Source: Streptomyces longwoodensis (lineage in GTDB: Bacteria > Actinomycetota > Actinomycetes > Streptomycetales > Streptomycetaceae). From it: 64,000 nt of DNA. A program made the position numbers and the translations under genes. This document shows positions 43,731 through 54,100 of this stretch, piece by piece (within the stretch, counting starts at the first letter, position 1; each line of letters begins with the position of its first letter). The stretch lies in the NCBI RefSeq assembly GCF_001514125.1, contig NZ_KQ948557.1, forward strand, positions 260,871-324,870. The letters run 5' to 3'. The notes under the pieces were generated by a model. The model had not been told where the DNA came from. It saw only the letters and a list, made by a program, of their open reading frames with translations, and did not search any database.

Positions 43731-43890
43731 CGGGGCGTTGGTGATGGTGTCCTCCAGCATCTTGTTCTCGTCCAGGTTGCCGCCCTCGTCGGTCCAGCCG
43801 AGGTCGTTGGAGGCCGCGGCGCGGGAGCCGACCGAAGCGGACGCCAAGAAGGGCCGCGGCCTGTTCGGGCGTCGCTGGTAGGAGCAGGGC
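43731..43890 (-). pseudogene. Small C-terminal gene fragment
   Basis: On the minus strand a coding-like end reads SNDLGWTDEGGNLDENKML then EDTITNAP and stops at 43731. On the plus strand the right half of the same interval reads PTEADAKKGRGLFGRRW, also resembling a protein C-terminus, ending at 43881. The two fragments on opposite strands suggest another recombination junction around 43830. No family can be assigned. Confidence 0.35.
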
Positions 43891-43993
43891 GCGACGCTAA
43901 CGAACCCGGCGCCCTACGTTCCCGCCCGCTCGGTCCCGCGACCGCGTCTCCAACCGGGAGACCAACGGGGCCGGGCGGAAAGGGACCGTCACC

Positions 43994-44278
43994 ATGACCT
44001 CCATCGAGCCCGGCCTGGTCGTACGCAACGGCTTTGCCGAAGGGCCGCTCGCCGACGCCGCGCTGTCCCGTGCGTACCGCGCCGGGCAGCGCCTCGCCGA
44101 AGTGCAGGAGCAGGCGTCCACGATGACCGACGGCCAGCTGCGCGACGGCGTCTACCGGGCGCTGCGCCGCTTTACCCAGGAGCAGCCGCGCACGTGCCAG
44201 GTCGACAGCCTCACCGCGCTGATCCGCCGCGGGGTGCGCATCGACTGGCCCGCCTGCGACCGTCTGCCCTGCGCCTGA
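43994..44278 (+). CDS. Small hypothetical protein
   Basis: A 94-aa protein preceded by AAAGGGACCG. The sequence (VVRNGFAEGPLADAALSRAYRAGQRLAEVQEQ ... RDGVYRALRRFTQEQ) is helical and carries two cysteines near the C-terminus. No family recognised. A perfect 17-bp hairpin follows at once. Confidence 0.6.
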   Translation: MTSIEPGLVVRNGFAEGPLADAALSRAYRAGQRLAEVQEQASTMTDGQLRDGVYRALRRFTQEQPRTCQVDSLTALIRRGVRIDWPACDRLPCA

Positions 44279-44280
44279 CG

Positions 44281-44324
44281 CCCGCCCTGCGGGAGGGAGC
44301 TCTGGTGCCCTCCCGCAGGGCGGG
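44281..44324 (+). terminator. Perfect 17-bp hairpin
   Basis: CCCGCCCTGCGGGAGGG and its exact complement flank a 10-nt loop, starting 2 nt after the stop of the 94-aa gene. The long perfect stem is a strong terminator candidate. Confidence 0.85.
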
Positions 44325-44387
44325 AGAGGCCGGGCTTCCGGTCGCCGCCGGCCTTCCGCCGTCGGCGGTGGCTGGGAGGCGGGCCGG

Positions 44388-44690
44388 ATGAACGCCGATG
44401 ACGAGCAGCTGCTGCGCGGCCGGGTGTACGGCCGCGACCACGACGCCCCCAACCCGGGCTCGTTGCCGCACCAGACGTACGCCGCGCTGGTCGGCGGGCC
44501 GCTGGACGGGCTGCTGCTCGACATACGGGCTGGCGACCGGAAGAAGATAGACAACGGTGTCGCCCTGATGACCGAGCTGGGACGGTGGCCGGGCAGGCGG
44601 GCGCTGTACGACCCGCGCCCCGACGACCCGCGTCCGGGGAGCGGCCCGGGTGTGGTGTGCCGCTTTTACTACTCCGGCGACACACCCTGA
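44388..44690 (+). CDS. Small hypothetical protein
   Basis: A 100-aa protein (VYGRDHDAPNPGSLPHQTYAALVGGPLDGLLLDIRAGDRKKIDNG) with a short C-terminal RFYYSGDTP. The GGPLDGLLLD pattern recalls small Streptomyces proteins of unknown function. A weak ribosome site (GGGAGGCGGGCCGG) is present. Its 3' end overlaps the convergent 88-aa gene by about 22 nt. Confidence 0.6.
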   Translation: MNADDEQLLRGRVYGRDHDAPNPGSLPHQTYAALVGGPLDGLLLDIRAGDRKKIDNGVALMTELGRWPGRRALYDPRPDDPRPGSGPGVVCRFYYSGDTP

Positions 44691-44935
44691 CCCCGGCCGC
44701 CGACCCCGGCGCCAGGGGTGCCCTCGGTCAGCTGGGCGGCGGTGTTCTCCATCCACAGCAGCGTCCACTCGACTCCGGCCCGCCACCCGGGTTCCGCGCT
44801 GTCGTACCGGCCTTCGGCGTGGGCGCGGATGTTTGCGGCAAGGGCGCGCAGGTCCTTCTGCAGTCCCTGCCGCTTGGCCGCGTCCATGGCCTGGATCATC
44901 TCGTCGGTGATGTCACCGGGTCGCAGTGCGCTCAT
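44669..44935 (-). CDS. Small hypothetical helical protein
   Basis: An 88-aa protein (MSALRPGDITDEMIQAMDAAKRQ ... DLRALAANIRAHAEGRYDS ... GVEWTLLWMENTAAQL). Mostly helical, no signal or membrane span, no recognised domain. The longer minus-strand frame reaching 45517 is antisense to the next plus-strand gene and is rejected. Confidence 0.6.
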   Translation of the reverse strand: MSALRPGDITDEMIQAMDAAKRQGLQKDLRALAANIRAHAEGRYDSAEPGWRAGVEWTLLWMENTAAQLTEGTPGAGVGGRGQGVSPE

Positions 44936-45022
44936 CGCCCCACCTTGGACGACGTTCCCCGCTGATGGCCATATCTCCAGGGCGCTGACCTGTGACGGGT
45001 GGTGGCGATAGCGTCCTGCCTC

Positions 45023-45625
45023 ATGACCACCACCGACACGATCGCGGCCCTGGCTCTGGCCGTCGCGGTCGTCGCTGCCATCGGCTCCTGGAAAGCCGCG
45101 CGCAACGCTAACGGGGCCGCGCAGACCCTGTCCCGGATCGAGCAGCAGCGCCTGCACGCCGACCTCACCCCGCACTTCCGCTGCACGATCGTGGCCAACG
45201 AGGCCTGCTCCACCGCCATGCTGTGGGTCCACCTCGAAGGCCCGCCCGGCTTGCTGTCCCACGGCACCATCGAGATCACCGCGTCCCTGCGCAACGACAA
45301 CCCGCACCGCGGCGACGGGCCACAGCTCGCCGGCGCTCCGACTCCCGAAGAGGTCCGCGCTCACATCTGGAGGCCGTGGAAGTTCAGCGCGTACGGCCGC
45401 GACGACACCGGCCGTACGGTCGCCCCGCAGCAGCTGGCGATCCGCGAGTGGACGCGATACGGCCTGACCCCCACCACCCCGCCGCCGTGGTCGACGACCA
45501 CCGCGGACGTTTGGCACCGCGACTACGCGAACGAACCAGTGCGCCTGAGTATCACCGCTAGGTCCAAGGGCAGCGAGTGGACCGTGCCGCTGGAAGTCCC
45601 CGTCACCATCGAGGCCGGCTCCTGA
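45023..45625 (+). CDS. Hypothetical membrane-anchored protein
   Basis: A 200-aa protein with an N-terminal membrane anchor (MTTTDTIAALALAVAVVAAIGSW) followed by a soluble beta-rich domain (HFRCTIVANEACSTAMLWVHLEG ... GTIEITASLRNDNPHRGDGP). Such TM plus beta-sandwich proteins of unknown function occur in actinobacteria. Start chosen at 45023 to place the hydrophobic segment at the N-terminus. Confidence 0.6.
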   Translation: MTTTDTIAALALAVAVVAAIGSWKAARNANGAAQTLSRIEQQRLHADLTPHFRCTIVANEACSTAMLWVHLEGPPGLLSHGTIEITASLRNDNPHRGDGPQLAGAPTPEEVRAHIWRPWKFSAYGRDDTGRTVAPQQLAIREWTRYGLTPTTPPPWSTTTADVWHRDYANEPVRLSITARSKGSEWTVPLEVPVTIEAGS

Positions 45626-45635
45626 CCATGACCGG

Positions 45636-46199
45636 TCAGGAGCCGGTGATGTGGTCGAAGCCGTTCAGCAGCGGCGTCAGCTCTTGAGCGCACCCGCACA
45701 GCGTGTACAGCTGAGTCCCCGGGTTCTCCGCGACGTCCAGGGCCCGCTGGACATCGAGCAACGGTGCACCCTCGGGTGCCTTTTCGCAGTCCGGCGCGTG
45801 CAGCACGCTGCGGGCCGGCCCCTGCCCCTCGCGGACCTTCGCCAGAACCCAGCCCGAAGGTCGGCGCTCCCCGAGGACCTCGCCCACCGTCGACGTCGGC
45901 GGCGCCGGCGGAAGAGGCTCGGTGGGGACGTGGTCGTAGTCGACGCCGTCGACCGGCCGTACGTGGTCGGGGGCACGCACCCACACCCGGTACTCCGCCG
46001 CCTCCACCCTGCCGTCCTCGAGGTCCCGGTACGACGGCAACCCCACGAGGTAGGCCCAACCGGTCTCCGTTTGCCGCCGCTTCCACAGTCGCGCGAGGAC
46101 TTCCTGCTCGGGATGCCCCAGCGCCGGGGCGGCGGGCAGTACGACCCGGACCGCCACGGGTACCGGCTCAGAGTCGGCAGCATCGTCGGAAGGCGTCAT
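45636..46199 (-). CDS. DUF6233 family protein
   Basis: A 187-aa protein with the DUF6233 pattern (EVLARLWKRRQTETGWAYLVGLPSYRDLEDGRVEAAEYRVWVRA, then RPSGWVLAKVREGQGPARSVLHAPDCEKAPEGAPLLDVQRALD ... LCGCAQEL). Function unknown; family is restricted mainly to Streptomyces and often found in multiple accessory copies. Start taken at 46199; 46229 is an alternative. Confidence 0.72.
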   Translation of the reverse strand: MTPSDDAADSEPVPVAVRVVLPAAPALGHPEQEVLARLWKRRQTETGWAYLVGLPSYRDLEDGRVEAAEYRVWVRAPDHVRPVDGVDYDHVPTEPLPPAPPTSTVGEVLGERRPSGWVLAKVREGQGPARSVLHAPDCEKAPEGAPLLDVQRALDVAENPGTQLYTLCGCAQELTPLLNGFDHITGS

Positions 46200-46248
46200 C
46201 ACGGCCCCACGGTAAGCAGGGGAGCTCAAGGCGGACAGGGCGGTCAGA

Positions 46249-47079
46249 TCAGGCGTGGAGTTGGATGGGGTAGCCCATGTCGTCGATGTCTCGTAGCACG
46301 CTAACGGCGAGCATAATCCCGGTTACGGCGTTGACCGGGGTGTACTGCGTGGTCGCGGCTGCGTGAGCCGTGGCGTGCCGGTTGAAGTGTTCAGGAACCG
46401 GGGCTGGCGGCCAGAACGGCTCCAGCGCCCTCGGGAATGGCAGGAAGGCCGCAGCCTCGCGGAACTGGCGGATTGTGGGGTCGTCGTCATCCACGACCGG
46501 GATGTTGTCCAGGACCTTGGCGTAGCCCGACCACTGGCGGTTGGGCCTGAGCCAGCCGGGGTTGGCGAAGGCCAGGCCGCGGATGAGGGTGTCCCACACG
46601 TTGGCAGCCAGGGCCTGGGCGCCGCTGAACATGCCGTGCTCAGCCATGTGCACGCACTCTTCGAGCAGTGCCTTCTGCTCACTGAACCGTGCGTCGGTCA
46701 CGGCTGCGAGAGTCGCCTGGCAGGAGGTAAGGATGGCCGGGCGGCAGTCGTCAATGACCTGCGCACGGGAGGCTGCGTCGTCAGCGGTGAGCAACTGGCG
46801 GATCACATCGGCCGGGGGAACCCAGGCTAGTGGAACGCCCTCCTGCATCAGGACGATCATCTCCGAGTAGGCGAGGTGGCTGCCCTGCCAGTTGGCGGGC
46901 ATCATCGCATCCAGACGTTCCAGTGCTGGCTGGAGGGGGGCGATCGCCTCCGCCAGGTGATCCATCGCGGGTATGCGGATCGCCACCGGCGGCATGACCG
47001 TTGATGCGACGGTTCGCCGGATGTTCTCGGTGGCCGCAGCCAAGATCCGCGTCAGATCCGGCCGAAAGCTGCTGTTCAT
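46249..47079 (-). CDS. HEPN-motif hypothetical protein
   Basis: A 276-aa helical protein from the ATG at 47079 (GAAGGGCATCGGG upstream). The C-terminus has PEHFNRHATAHAAATTQYTPVNAVTG (Arg234, His239), matching the Rx4-6H signature of HEPN ribonucleases, where it normally starts the final helices (NRHxxxHG...). HEPN proteins commonly cut RNA in abortive infection and toxin systems. The 5' end faces the gene at 47335, also HEPN-like, on the other strand. Assignment rests on the motif only. Confidence 0.55.
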   Translation of the reverse strand: MNSSFRPDLTRILAAATENIRRTVASTVMPPVAIRIPAMDHLAEAIAPLQPALERLDAMMPANWQGSHLAYSEMIVLMQEGVPLAWVPPADVIRQLLTADDAASRAQVIDDCRPAILTSCQATLAAVTDARFSEQKALLEECVHMAEHGMFSGAQALAANVWDTLIRGLAFANPGWLRPNRQWSGYAKVLDNIPVVDDDDPTIRQFREAAAFLPFPRALEPFWPPAPVPEHFNRHATAHAAATTQYTPVNAVTGIMLAVSVLRDIDDMGYPIQLHA

Positions 47080-47334
47080 CCCGATGCCCTTCCCTTGTGC
47101 GTGGCGAGCATCATCCGACACGTGGGCGTCCGGCGGCCTCCGCTTTTGCCGCTCGGTGTCGCCGAAGGGTGGCGGCAGGCTCCCACGGTAGACACGCAGC
47201 CGGGCCTGGACCTCCGACGAAGGATCCCCGCCCGGCTGTGACCAGCGGGTAGTCAGAGGATCTGGCGGTCCTGCGCTGGATGAGCGCGCAAAACTACCCG
47301 TCGGATGTCAGCGCGTGAGCCTAGAGTTCTAATC

Positions 47335-48249
47335 ATGTTCATGCGCGGCCGCAGACGGCGTGATCCGCAGACGGATCCTCAACCGTTGATCGAGAAATCC
47401 CTCACTGAAGGCGTCCCTAGCCACTTGGAGACGCCCCTTCGGCGATGGATCTTCAGCATCCTCCAGGACGACGAGGACAACGCGGAACGGATCGCGTTGG
47501 ACCTGCGGATGACAGTGAACACCGGCAGCGTGTACTCACCCGCGAAATTCCTAGCGCTGGGCACCTCCCGGGATCAGCTGATCGACGTTGTCAACTCGAT
47601 GCTCCGGCTGAGCACCCCGCCCGCAGAGCAGCGCTTCAACCCTGGATCTGGCTATGGCAGGCGCTCCTACTTGACGATGTACGGCGGTGGCAGGCGAGCG
47701 GATGAAATCGCGGCCCTACAGGAGATGTTGACGCTCGCGGGCTCGGCATACCGCGTCAATGACGCCCAAACTGGTCTGGAACGCCGTGTTGAGTCGACTG
47801 TTCAGCAGGCTGCTGCTCACACCCTCACGACGTCTCGGTCTCCGCAGTCCGGGTCCGCATCCCAGCACCTGGAGACTGCCTGGCAGTGTGCCTATGGGCG
47901 GAACCCAGACCCTTCCAAGGCCTACAGCGAAGCGATCAAGGCAGTGGAGTCCGCCTCCCAAGCCTTGATCGAGCCGAACAACTCCAGAGCGACACTAGGA
48001 ACGATGCTTGGGGTGATCCGCAGCTCGCCACAGCGGTTCAGCACGGCGATTCCGGCAGGCAACAGCGGGACCAACGACTTCGATCTGGTCGCGGACATGA
48101 TGCGACGCCTGTGGCAAGGGCAGACCTCTCGACACGGCTCGCAGAGTCCCACGCCAATGGAGACACAAGAGCAGGCAGAGATGGCAGTCCACCTGGCCGC
48201 TGTCCTCGTGCAGTGGTTCGCAGCTGGCCTCGTTTACCGCAGGCCGTAG
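47335..48249 (+). CDS. Abi-C/HEPN-like hypothetical protein
   Basis: A 304-aa protein (start at 47335; 47305 possible). The C-terminal half (QHLETAWQCAYGRNPDPSKAYSEAIKAVESASQALIEPNNSRATLGTML) resembles the C-terminal domain of abortive-infection proteins (Abi_C/HEPN-like), including the YxEAIKAVES helix. I do not see an obvious RxxxH catalytic motif in it. It is divergent from the HEPN-motif gene. A role in phage defence or growth control is inferred by family resemblance only. Confidence 0.55.
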   Translation: MFMRGRRRRDPQTDPQPLIEKSLTEGVPSHLETPLRRWIFSILQDDEDNAERIALDLRMTVNTGSVYSPAKFLALGTSRDQLIDVVNSMLRLSTPPAEQRFNPGSGYGRRSYLTMYGGGRRADEIAALQEMLTLAGSAYRVNDAQTGLERRVESTVQQAAAHTLTTSRSPQSGSASQHLETAWQCAYGRNPDPSKAYSEAIKAVESASQALIEPNNSRATLGTMLGVIRSSPQRFSTAIPAGNSGTNDFDLVADMMRRLWQGQTSRHGSQSPTPMETQEQAEMAVHLAAVLVQWFAAGLVYRRP

Positions 48250-48664
48250 CACCATCTTCTGCTGGGATGACGAGGCGCGCCCGCGCCGAAGTCCTCCTTC
48301 GCGGAGCCGACGGGGGTTGTCTGCACCGCTGGAAGGCACCGCCCGCTGCGCCCAGAACCGCGCCCGCCTCGTGCGGGCGGACCCTCTGCATGCCACTGGA
48401 CCACCTCACCAAACCCGATCCGGGGGCACCCATACGCAACCCAGTGCGATGCCGCAGCTCAGACCCCCGGGCATCGCACTCAAGTGCACGTAAGGCCTGA
48501 ATCCGGTGCCCCTGGCCGGACAGCGAAGGACCCCGGACCGCCCGTGCGCTCTGAGGTCCTGCCGCGGTCTCACCGCCGCCGCTCACCAGTCGTCAGGTGC
48601 GCTGCCCACACCACACACGATCAGCCGGCCCTCGCTGTTTCGGCCCCAGAGCGGTTCCTCAAAT
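48250..48664. other. Interval without recognised gene
   Basis: About 415 bp between the Abi-C-like gene and the Y-family polymerase fragment. Open frames here run into the fragment but are not supported by homology or a ribosome site. No repeats or IS end found by eye. Confidence 0.45.
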
Positions 48665-49127
48665 GTGCGCTGCCCGGACCGGCTGCCGGAGGAGCTCTAC
48701 CGGCAGGTCCTGGAGCTGCTGTCTGGCTTGTCGCCGGTGGTGCAGGCGTTGCCGCCGTCGGCGGCGCTGGTGGAGCTGAAGGGCGCCCTGCGCTACCACG
48801 GTGCCGACACGCGTCGCCTGGGCGAGGTGCTGCGGGTGCGGGTCATCTCTCGGCTCGGGATCGATGTACGCGTCGGGATCGGCCCGTCCATCACCGTGGC
48901 GGCGACCGCCTCCGCCCAGGTCGAAGCTCCCGGCGGGGTTCTGGTTGTGGCGCCCGGCGAGGTGGCCGGCTGGCTGGCGCCGCTGGCGGTGGAGGCCCTG
49001 CACGGCATCGGCCCCCGCCAGGCCGAAGCGCTGCACGAGTACGGCATCCACACCGTGGGCCTGCTCGCCGCCGTCGCCCCCGCCACCGTGCAGCGGCTGC
49101 TGGGCGGGCGGGCCGGACGCCTGGCAC
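48665..49127 (+). pseudogene. Y-family DNA polymerase (DinB/ImuB-like) fragment
   Basis: The frame starting MRCPDRLPEELYRQVLELLSG reads as the early-to-middle part of an actinobacterial DinB/ImuB-like polymerase: LVELKGALRYHGADTRRLGEVLRVRVISRLGIDVRVGIGPSITVAATAS, then the helix-hairpin-helix region VEALHGIGPRQAEALHEYGIHTVGLLAAV ... LGGRAGRLAQ. It stops abruptly where transposase sequence begins (about 49125), so the rest of the polymerase is missing. The start has no convincing ribosome site. Confidence 0.78.
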
Positions 49128-49863
49128 AGGTGGCGGGATCACCGCCAGGTGCTCGAGGGCATCGTGTTCAAGTTCCGCACGGGCGTGCCCTGGAGAGATC
49201 TGCCGGAGCGGTTCGGACCCTGGCAGACCGTGCACGGACGCTTTGCCCGTTGGGCCGCCGACGGCACCTTCGACCGGCTCCTTGCCGCAGCCCAGCAGCG
49301 GGCGGAGGTGGACTGGCTGGTCGCGCTGGACTCCACCATCGTGCGGGCCCACCAGCACACCGCCGCCAAAGGGGGCTCGAGGAACGAGGCCTCGGACGCT
49401 CCCGCGGCGGGCTGACCAGCAAGATCCACCTGGCCTGCGACGGGCGGGGCCGGCCGCTGTCCTTCACGGTCACCGCCGGCACCCGCAACGACTGCACCCA
49501 GGCCGAAGCGGTCATCGACAAGATCCGCGTCACCCGGCCCGGACCGGGACGCCCCCGCGTCCGCCCGGAGCGGGTGGTGGCTGACAAGGGCTACTCGTCC
49601 CGCACCTTACGCGCCTACCTGCGCAGACGCGGAATCAAGGCGACCATCCCCGAACGCGTCGACCAGCTCGCGGGACGACGCCGACGGCGCGAACGGCCCT
49701 GCGGCTTCGACAGAACCGTCTACCGACGCCGCAACGTCGTCGAGCGCTGCTTCCACCGCCTCAAGCAGTGGCGTGGCATCGCGACCCGCTACGACAAACA
49801 GCCCGATCGCTACCTTGCCGCCATCACCCTGGCCAGCACACTCATCTGGCTCCAGACATGATC
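49128..49863 (+). mobile_element. Truncated IS5-family insertion sequence
   Basis: Two overlapping frames encode an IS5-type transposase. The first begins RWRDHRQVLEGIVFKFRTGVPWRDLPERFGPW and carries DSTIVRAH; it ends at 49415. The second continues GRSRGGLTSKIHLACDGRGRPL ... VADKGYSSRTLR ... RRRNVVERCFHRLKQWRG to 49861. One lost base near 49395 separates them (some relatives use programmed frameshifting). The N-terminal start and the left inverted repeat are absent, so the copy is truncated and immobile. It joins a DinB-like fragment to a NACHT remnant. Confidence 0.8.
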
Positions 49864-49935
49864 GACGAGACACCCCCTAGGCAGTGCCTGCCTGAACGCT
49901 GCCGTCGTCCCGGCAGGACACGGGTAGGCCGCCTT

Positions 49936-51140
49936 CCGTGCCCTGCGCGCGGCCGCCCGCGCCCAGGCCGAGCAGCGCACCGCCTCGGACCACGCCGTCT
50001 GGCGCGGCTGGCTCACCACCGCACAACTACCCCTCATCGCCGATGCTGCGGGCACCGCGGCAGCCCGGCTGGAGGCTCAGGACCAAGCAGTGCGTCGCTA
50101 CCGCGAGGAATGGTCACAAAGGCAGGACATCCTTCCCCTAGCCGACCTCGGGCTGGGACTGACGTCGATGACCGTGCCTGGTATGAGCAGAGCTCTCCGC
50201 GCGACGATGCCCGGACAGAGGAACGGACGCGACAGACTGGCCGACACGGTGCGCCGACAGGGGCCGCCTCTTTCTGGTAGGACGGCCGGGGGCCGGCAAA
50301 ACGGTGGCATCCCGGTGCATCGCGGCACGCTGGGCCGCCCATGAGAAGGCCCCGGTCCCGCTATGGCTGCGCCTGCGTGACCTCATCCCCCTGCTGCCTG
50401 CCGCCGGCCCTTACCGGATCGACGCCCGGGACGTCGTCCAGGCGGGCGTGAGCGACGCGCAGCCGCAGTTGGTGGAGGCGTTGCTGGCGCGCATCGAGCA
50501 GGGCCATGCCCTCCTCGTGCTCGACGCGCTCGATGAGACCTTGGATCGTCGAGACGCTGTCGTGGAGGCGGTAGCCGATCTCCTCGACCGCCTGCCGGAG
50601 GAACTCGACGTGCTCGTCACTTCCCGGCACTCCTGCCTCCGGTCAGCCACGCTGCTGCGCCTGCCCGTCTATGAACTGCGAACTCCCCGAAACCTGGAGG
50701 ACACCCTCGACCAGCTCCTGAGCGTCGTGGCCGAGCAGCTCGGCGGCCCAGCGGGGACAGTCGCATGGACGGCAGAGCGCAGGGCACGCATCGCACACTC
50801 CCGCCGTGCGGAGCCCGATCTGTGGCGTGTGCCCCTGCTGGCCACCTTGATAGTGCTGCTCATCGCCCAGTAGCCGGCCCAGGCCACCCCCTCAAGCCGC
50901 GCCGCCCTCCTCAAGGACGTGATCGACAGCAGCGTGCGTCTGTGGGAGATGCGCCGCGCCGCGTCGGCAGTGCCGGACACAGCGCCCGAGGTGACAGCCG
51001 ACATCCTCGTCGACTGCTTCGACGACATCGCCCGCCTCGTTGCCGCAGACGGCAGCGCCCCGTGGCAGCGCGCCCACGAGACGGTCAGTGCCCGCCTTGA
51101 CCAGTACTGGGGCAAACCGGCCGGCTCAGCAGCCGCATAG
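49936..51140 (+). pseudogene. Decayed NACHT-type NTPase
   Basis: The remnant starts in mid-protein (AFRALRAAARAQAEQRTASDHAVWRGWLTTAQLPLI). After a frame change, DRGRLFLVGRPGAGKTVASRC (Walker A) and GHALLVLDALDET (Walker B) are intact, then LDVLVTSRHSCL. An in-frame TAG at 50871 interrupts the reading after LIVLLIAQ, and the sequence continues in the same frame to 51140. It has at least one frameshift, one stop and no start. This is a dead relative of STAND defence NTPases, consistent with a defence island history. Confidence 0.7.
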
Positions 51141-51162
51141 CTGCACCGGTGACGGGCTTCTT

Positions 51163-54100
51163 CTACAAGCCGTAGTGAATGTAAGGGGCCCACAGTTCAG
51201 GCTGGTCGGGGTGGCGGTCGCGCAGGGCGCGGGTGGCTGAGGTGAGAGCAGTGCTGGTCGTGATGTGGCCGCCCGCGGCATGGAAGAGCTGGGCGAACTC
51301 GGCGGCGACGAGGTCGCGGACCGGCCAGAGGGTGGCTACGACGCTGCGAAAGCCGGCGAGCTGGAATGCGGCAGCGAGATGGGTCAGCTCGTCCGGTGCG
51401 TCAGGAGTAGGCATCACCGTGGCGCACGCCGAGAGCTGGGCGAACTCGGCATCTGGCAGATCCAGACGGGAGAGATCCTCGATGGTGAGAAGGCCGTCAA
51501 AGAGGCCAAGTCCACTCTGGTGCGGGCGGGCGTCGTCGCGGACGTTGTGGCAGGCGAAGTAGGCGCGTGTTGCATGGGGGAGCGCGGCCAAGACGCTCTC
51601 GCGTCTCGCCGCTTCGTTGAGGAGGGGGACGGCTTGTGGGTGGCGGTCGAGGAGCGCGCGGCCTTCGGCCTCCGCTCCGGCGAGTTCTGATCCGTTCGCG
51701 GTGCGGCGTACGGCGACGATCAGGTCGCCGCCATTTCCGGATACAGCGCCCCGAGCGAGGCCACGGGCCAGCAGCCGAATCGTGGGGGCGTAGGACGACT
51801 CGATCAAGTCGATCGCAGACCGGCCGTCCGGGGCGGTGGCGGCGTGGAGTGGAAACGCGCCGAGGAGGCCGGTTGGCACCCACCACATCCTGGTGGCCGG
51901 GCCGATGGCTTCGAGGACGGGACCGACCACCGTTTCCCACAGCCATGCCAGGATGTCGCTGGTCATCTGAGGGTCTGCGGCGGAGAGCATGTGGTAGGCG
52001 TGCGTGTGGAGCTCCTGGTGTGTCAGCCCGCCCAGCGGCAGCACGCGCACACCGGGATCCGGGGTGATGATGAGGGCGTGGCTGCCGAAAGGGCTGACGT
52101 TGATCAGTACGAGCGGGCCGGGCAGGTTTAAGGAAGTCAGCTCGCCGGCGGCCGGTGGCCGCAGGAAGGCCTCGTAGCCGGAGGTCGCGCGGATGTCGGC
52201 GAGCAAGTTGGTCCAGGCGGTGCGGCTTTGCCAGGCCTGGGCGGTCCGCACGTACCCGTCTGGGGTGCGGGCGCTGTTGGTACGGTCCGTAGTGATGCTG
52301 TGGCGCATGCGGTCGAAGCGCTCGGCCAGGTCGGGGCGAGTCTCGCGGAGGCTGGTGACGTCGGTGCGCAGGTCGAGTTCCAGGGTCAGCAGCACCGCGC
52401 GTGCTTCCTCGGCTGCCTCCAGCGCGGCGGCAGAGTCGCCAGCAAGGATGTGCGCGGTGACCGCCTCACTGCCTGTCTCGGTGATCTCGGAAAGCCGCGC
52501 AGCCCGGTCGATCCGGTCGAATTCCTCCAGAGCGGCCACGCGCATCAGGGCGACGGCCTCGCGGTAGCAGGTGACGGCCAGGTCGTAGCGCTGGTAATGC
52601 AGGGCGAGCCGACCAGCGCCGCGAAGCGCAGTCAGACTGTCCAGTGCATCGGTGATCATGGTGAGCGCCAGGTGACAGTGCCGCTCTATCTGCCCGTCGG
52701 TCAGCTCTGAATACTCAACGTAGATCCGGCTGAGGATGCGGAGCAGTGGCCCGCGGAATGGGCCGATGCGGGGAGAGAGGTCGAGCGCCTCTTCCAGCAG
52801 ACTGGCAGCCTCGACAAGCTCGCCTGTTTCCCGGGTCAGCACGTAGCGCTGGAGGTGGATGTTTCCGAGGTGCGACAGGTGGTCGCGTTGGTCGGTTGGG
52901 TGTTCGTGCCGGCTGGTCTCAGCTTCTGCGGCCCGCAGGGCGAGCTCCAGGTCGACAGCGAGGCCGGAGCGGCGGAACTCCTCCAGGTAATGCTTGGAGG
53001 TTTCGTCGGTGGCCCACTTCTTGGCCATCTCCTCCGCCTCTTCGCTGAGCAAGAACTTTTGCGCTGAGGCATCCAACATTGCAGCAATTTCGGCGCCTTC
53101 AGGCCCGTCTGTGTGCTCTTTGACAAGGACTATACGGTCGATCCTGTGGCGCCCGGGGTCTGGAGTGGCACTACGCCGGGCGAAGCGAAGGCGAGAGCTC
53201 CGGGCGCGGGCCAGTCGTTCCTGTGCTCGGGTGGCCTCCGGCGGGGCGAGGGCTGCCGCTTCGGCGGCCAGCTCTGTGGCGGTGTCCAAGTCGCTGTTGT
53301 TCTGATTGTTGATGCCACGGATCCCATAAGCGTCGCTGAGCGAGCCGAGCCAATCGGACAGTTGTGGATCGTCGGCTGGGGTGACCTCGATCGCCATACT
53401 CATGAGCAGGATTGCGGCGTTCACCGCAGCGGGATTCCGTCCCTGGTTGGCGTAGTTGATAAGGGTGTTGGCAAACCCGGCCTGGGCCTCCGGCTCGGCG
53501 CATGGTCCGAGCATCCGGTTCAGGGGATCGGGCAAGTCGTCCGGTAGTGCCCGGGGGTCCGGCAGCCAGTGCATGAGCGTCTGCGCCAGTTCGTTGGGCC
53601 GGCCGGAGTCGACGGTGGCGTTGTGCCGCAGGATGTGGAGGTCTCCCAGGACGCGACGGGCCTTGGCCAGGCTGCCTGATGCCGGGTCCCGCGTTGAGAG
53701 CCGATGGGCCAGCCACCACAGGTACGCGGCGTCAGTCATTGCTTCGGAAGAAATGACGAAGTCGTAGTCGCCAGTCCGGTCACATGCGCGCACGCGACGA
53801 CTGAGGTTGCCGTGGGCCAGTGATTCCAGCATCGGCAGCAGGCCCGGCTCGGGGGCGGGTGCGGTCGGGTCTGGCCAGGCTTCGAACACTGCGGTGCGGC
53901 TGATCTCGATCGCCGCGTGCAACCGCGCCTTATCGGGCCGGACTTCGTAGTCGGCTTCGAGTGCGTCGGCCAGGCCTTCGGCCAGCGTGATCCGGTCAAA
54001 CGTCGAGGTGTCGCCCCTATGGGCACTTCGGAACACGGCAATGCACTCGTCCAGGTCGGTGGCGTCGCCCAGCGCCTCATAGCGCATTCGCAAGGCGATG

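Noticed and set aside
48506..49861. A 451-aa polymerase-transposase fusion.
   Set aside because: The two halves are unrelated fragments joined by a truncated IS5 copy, with the transposase start in a different frame.
49128..49863. Programmed frameshifting in the IS5 transposase.
   Set aside because: Possible in this family, but no obvious slippery run is at the shift and the 5' end is missing, so decay is the simpler reading.
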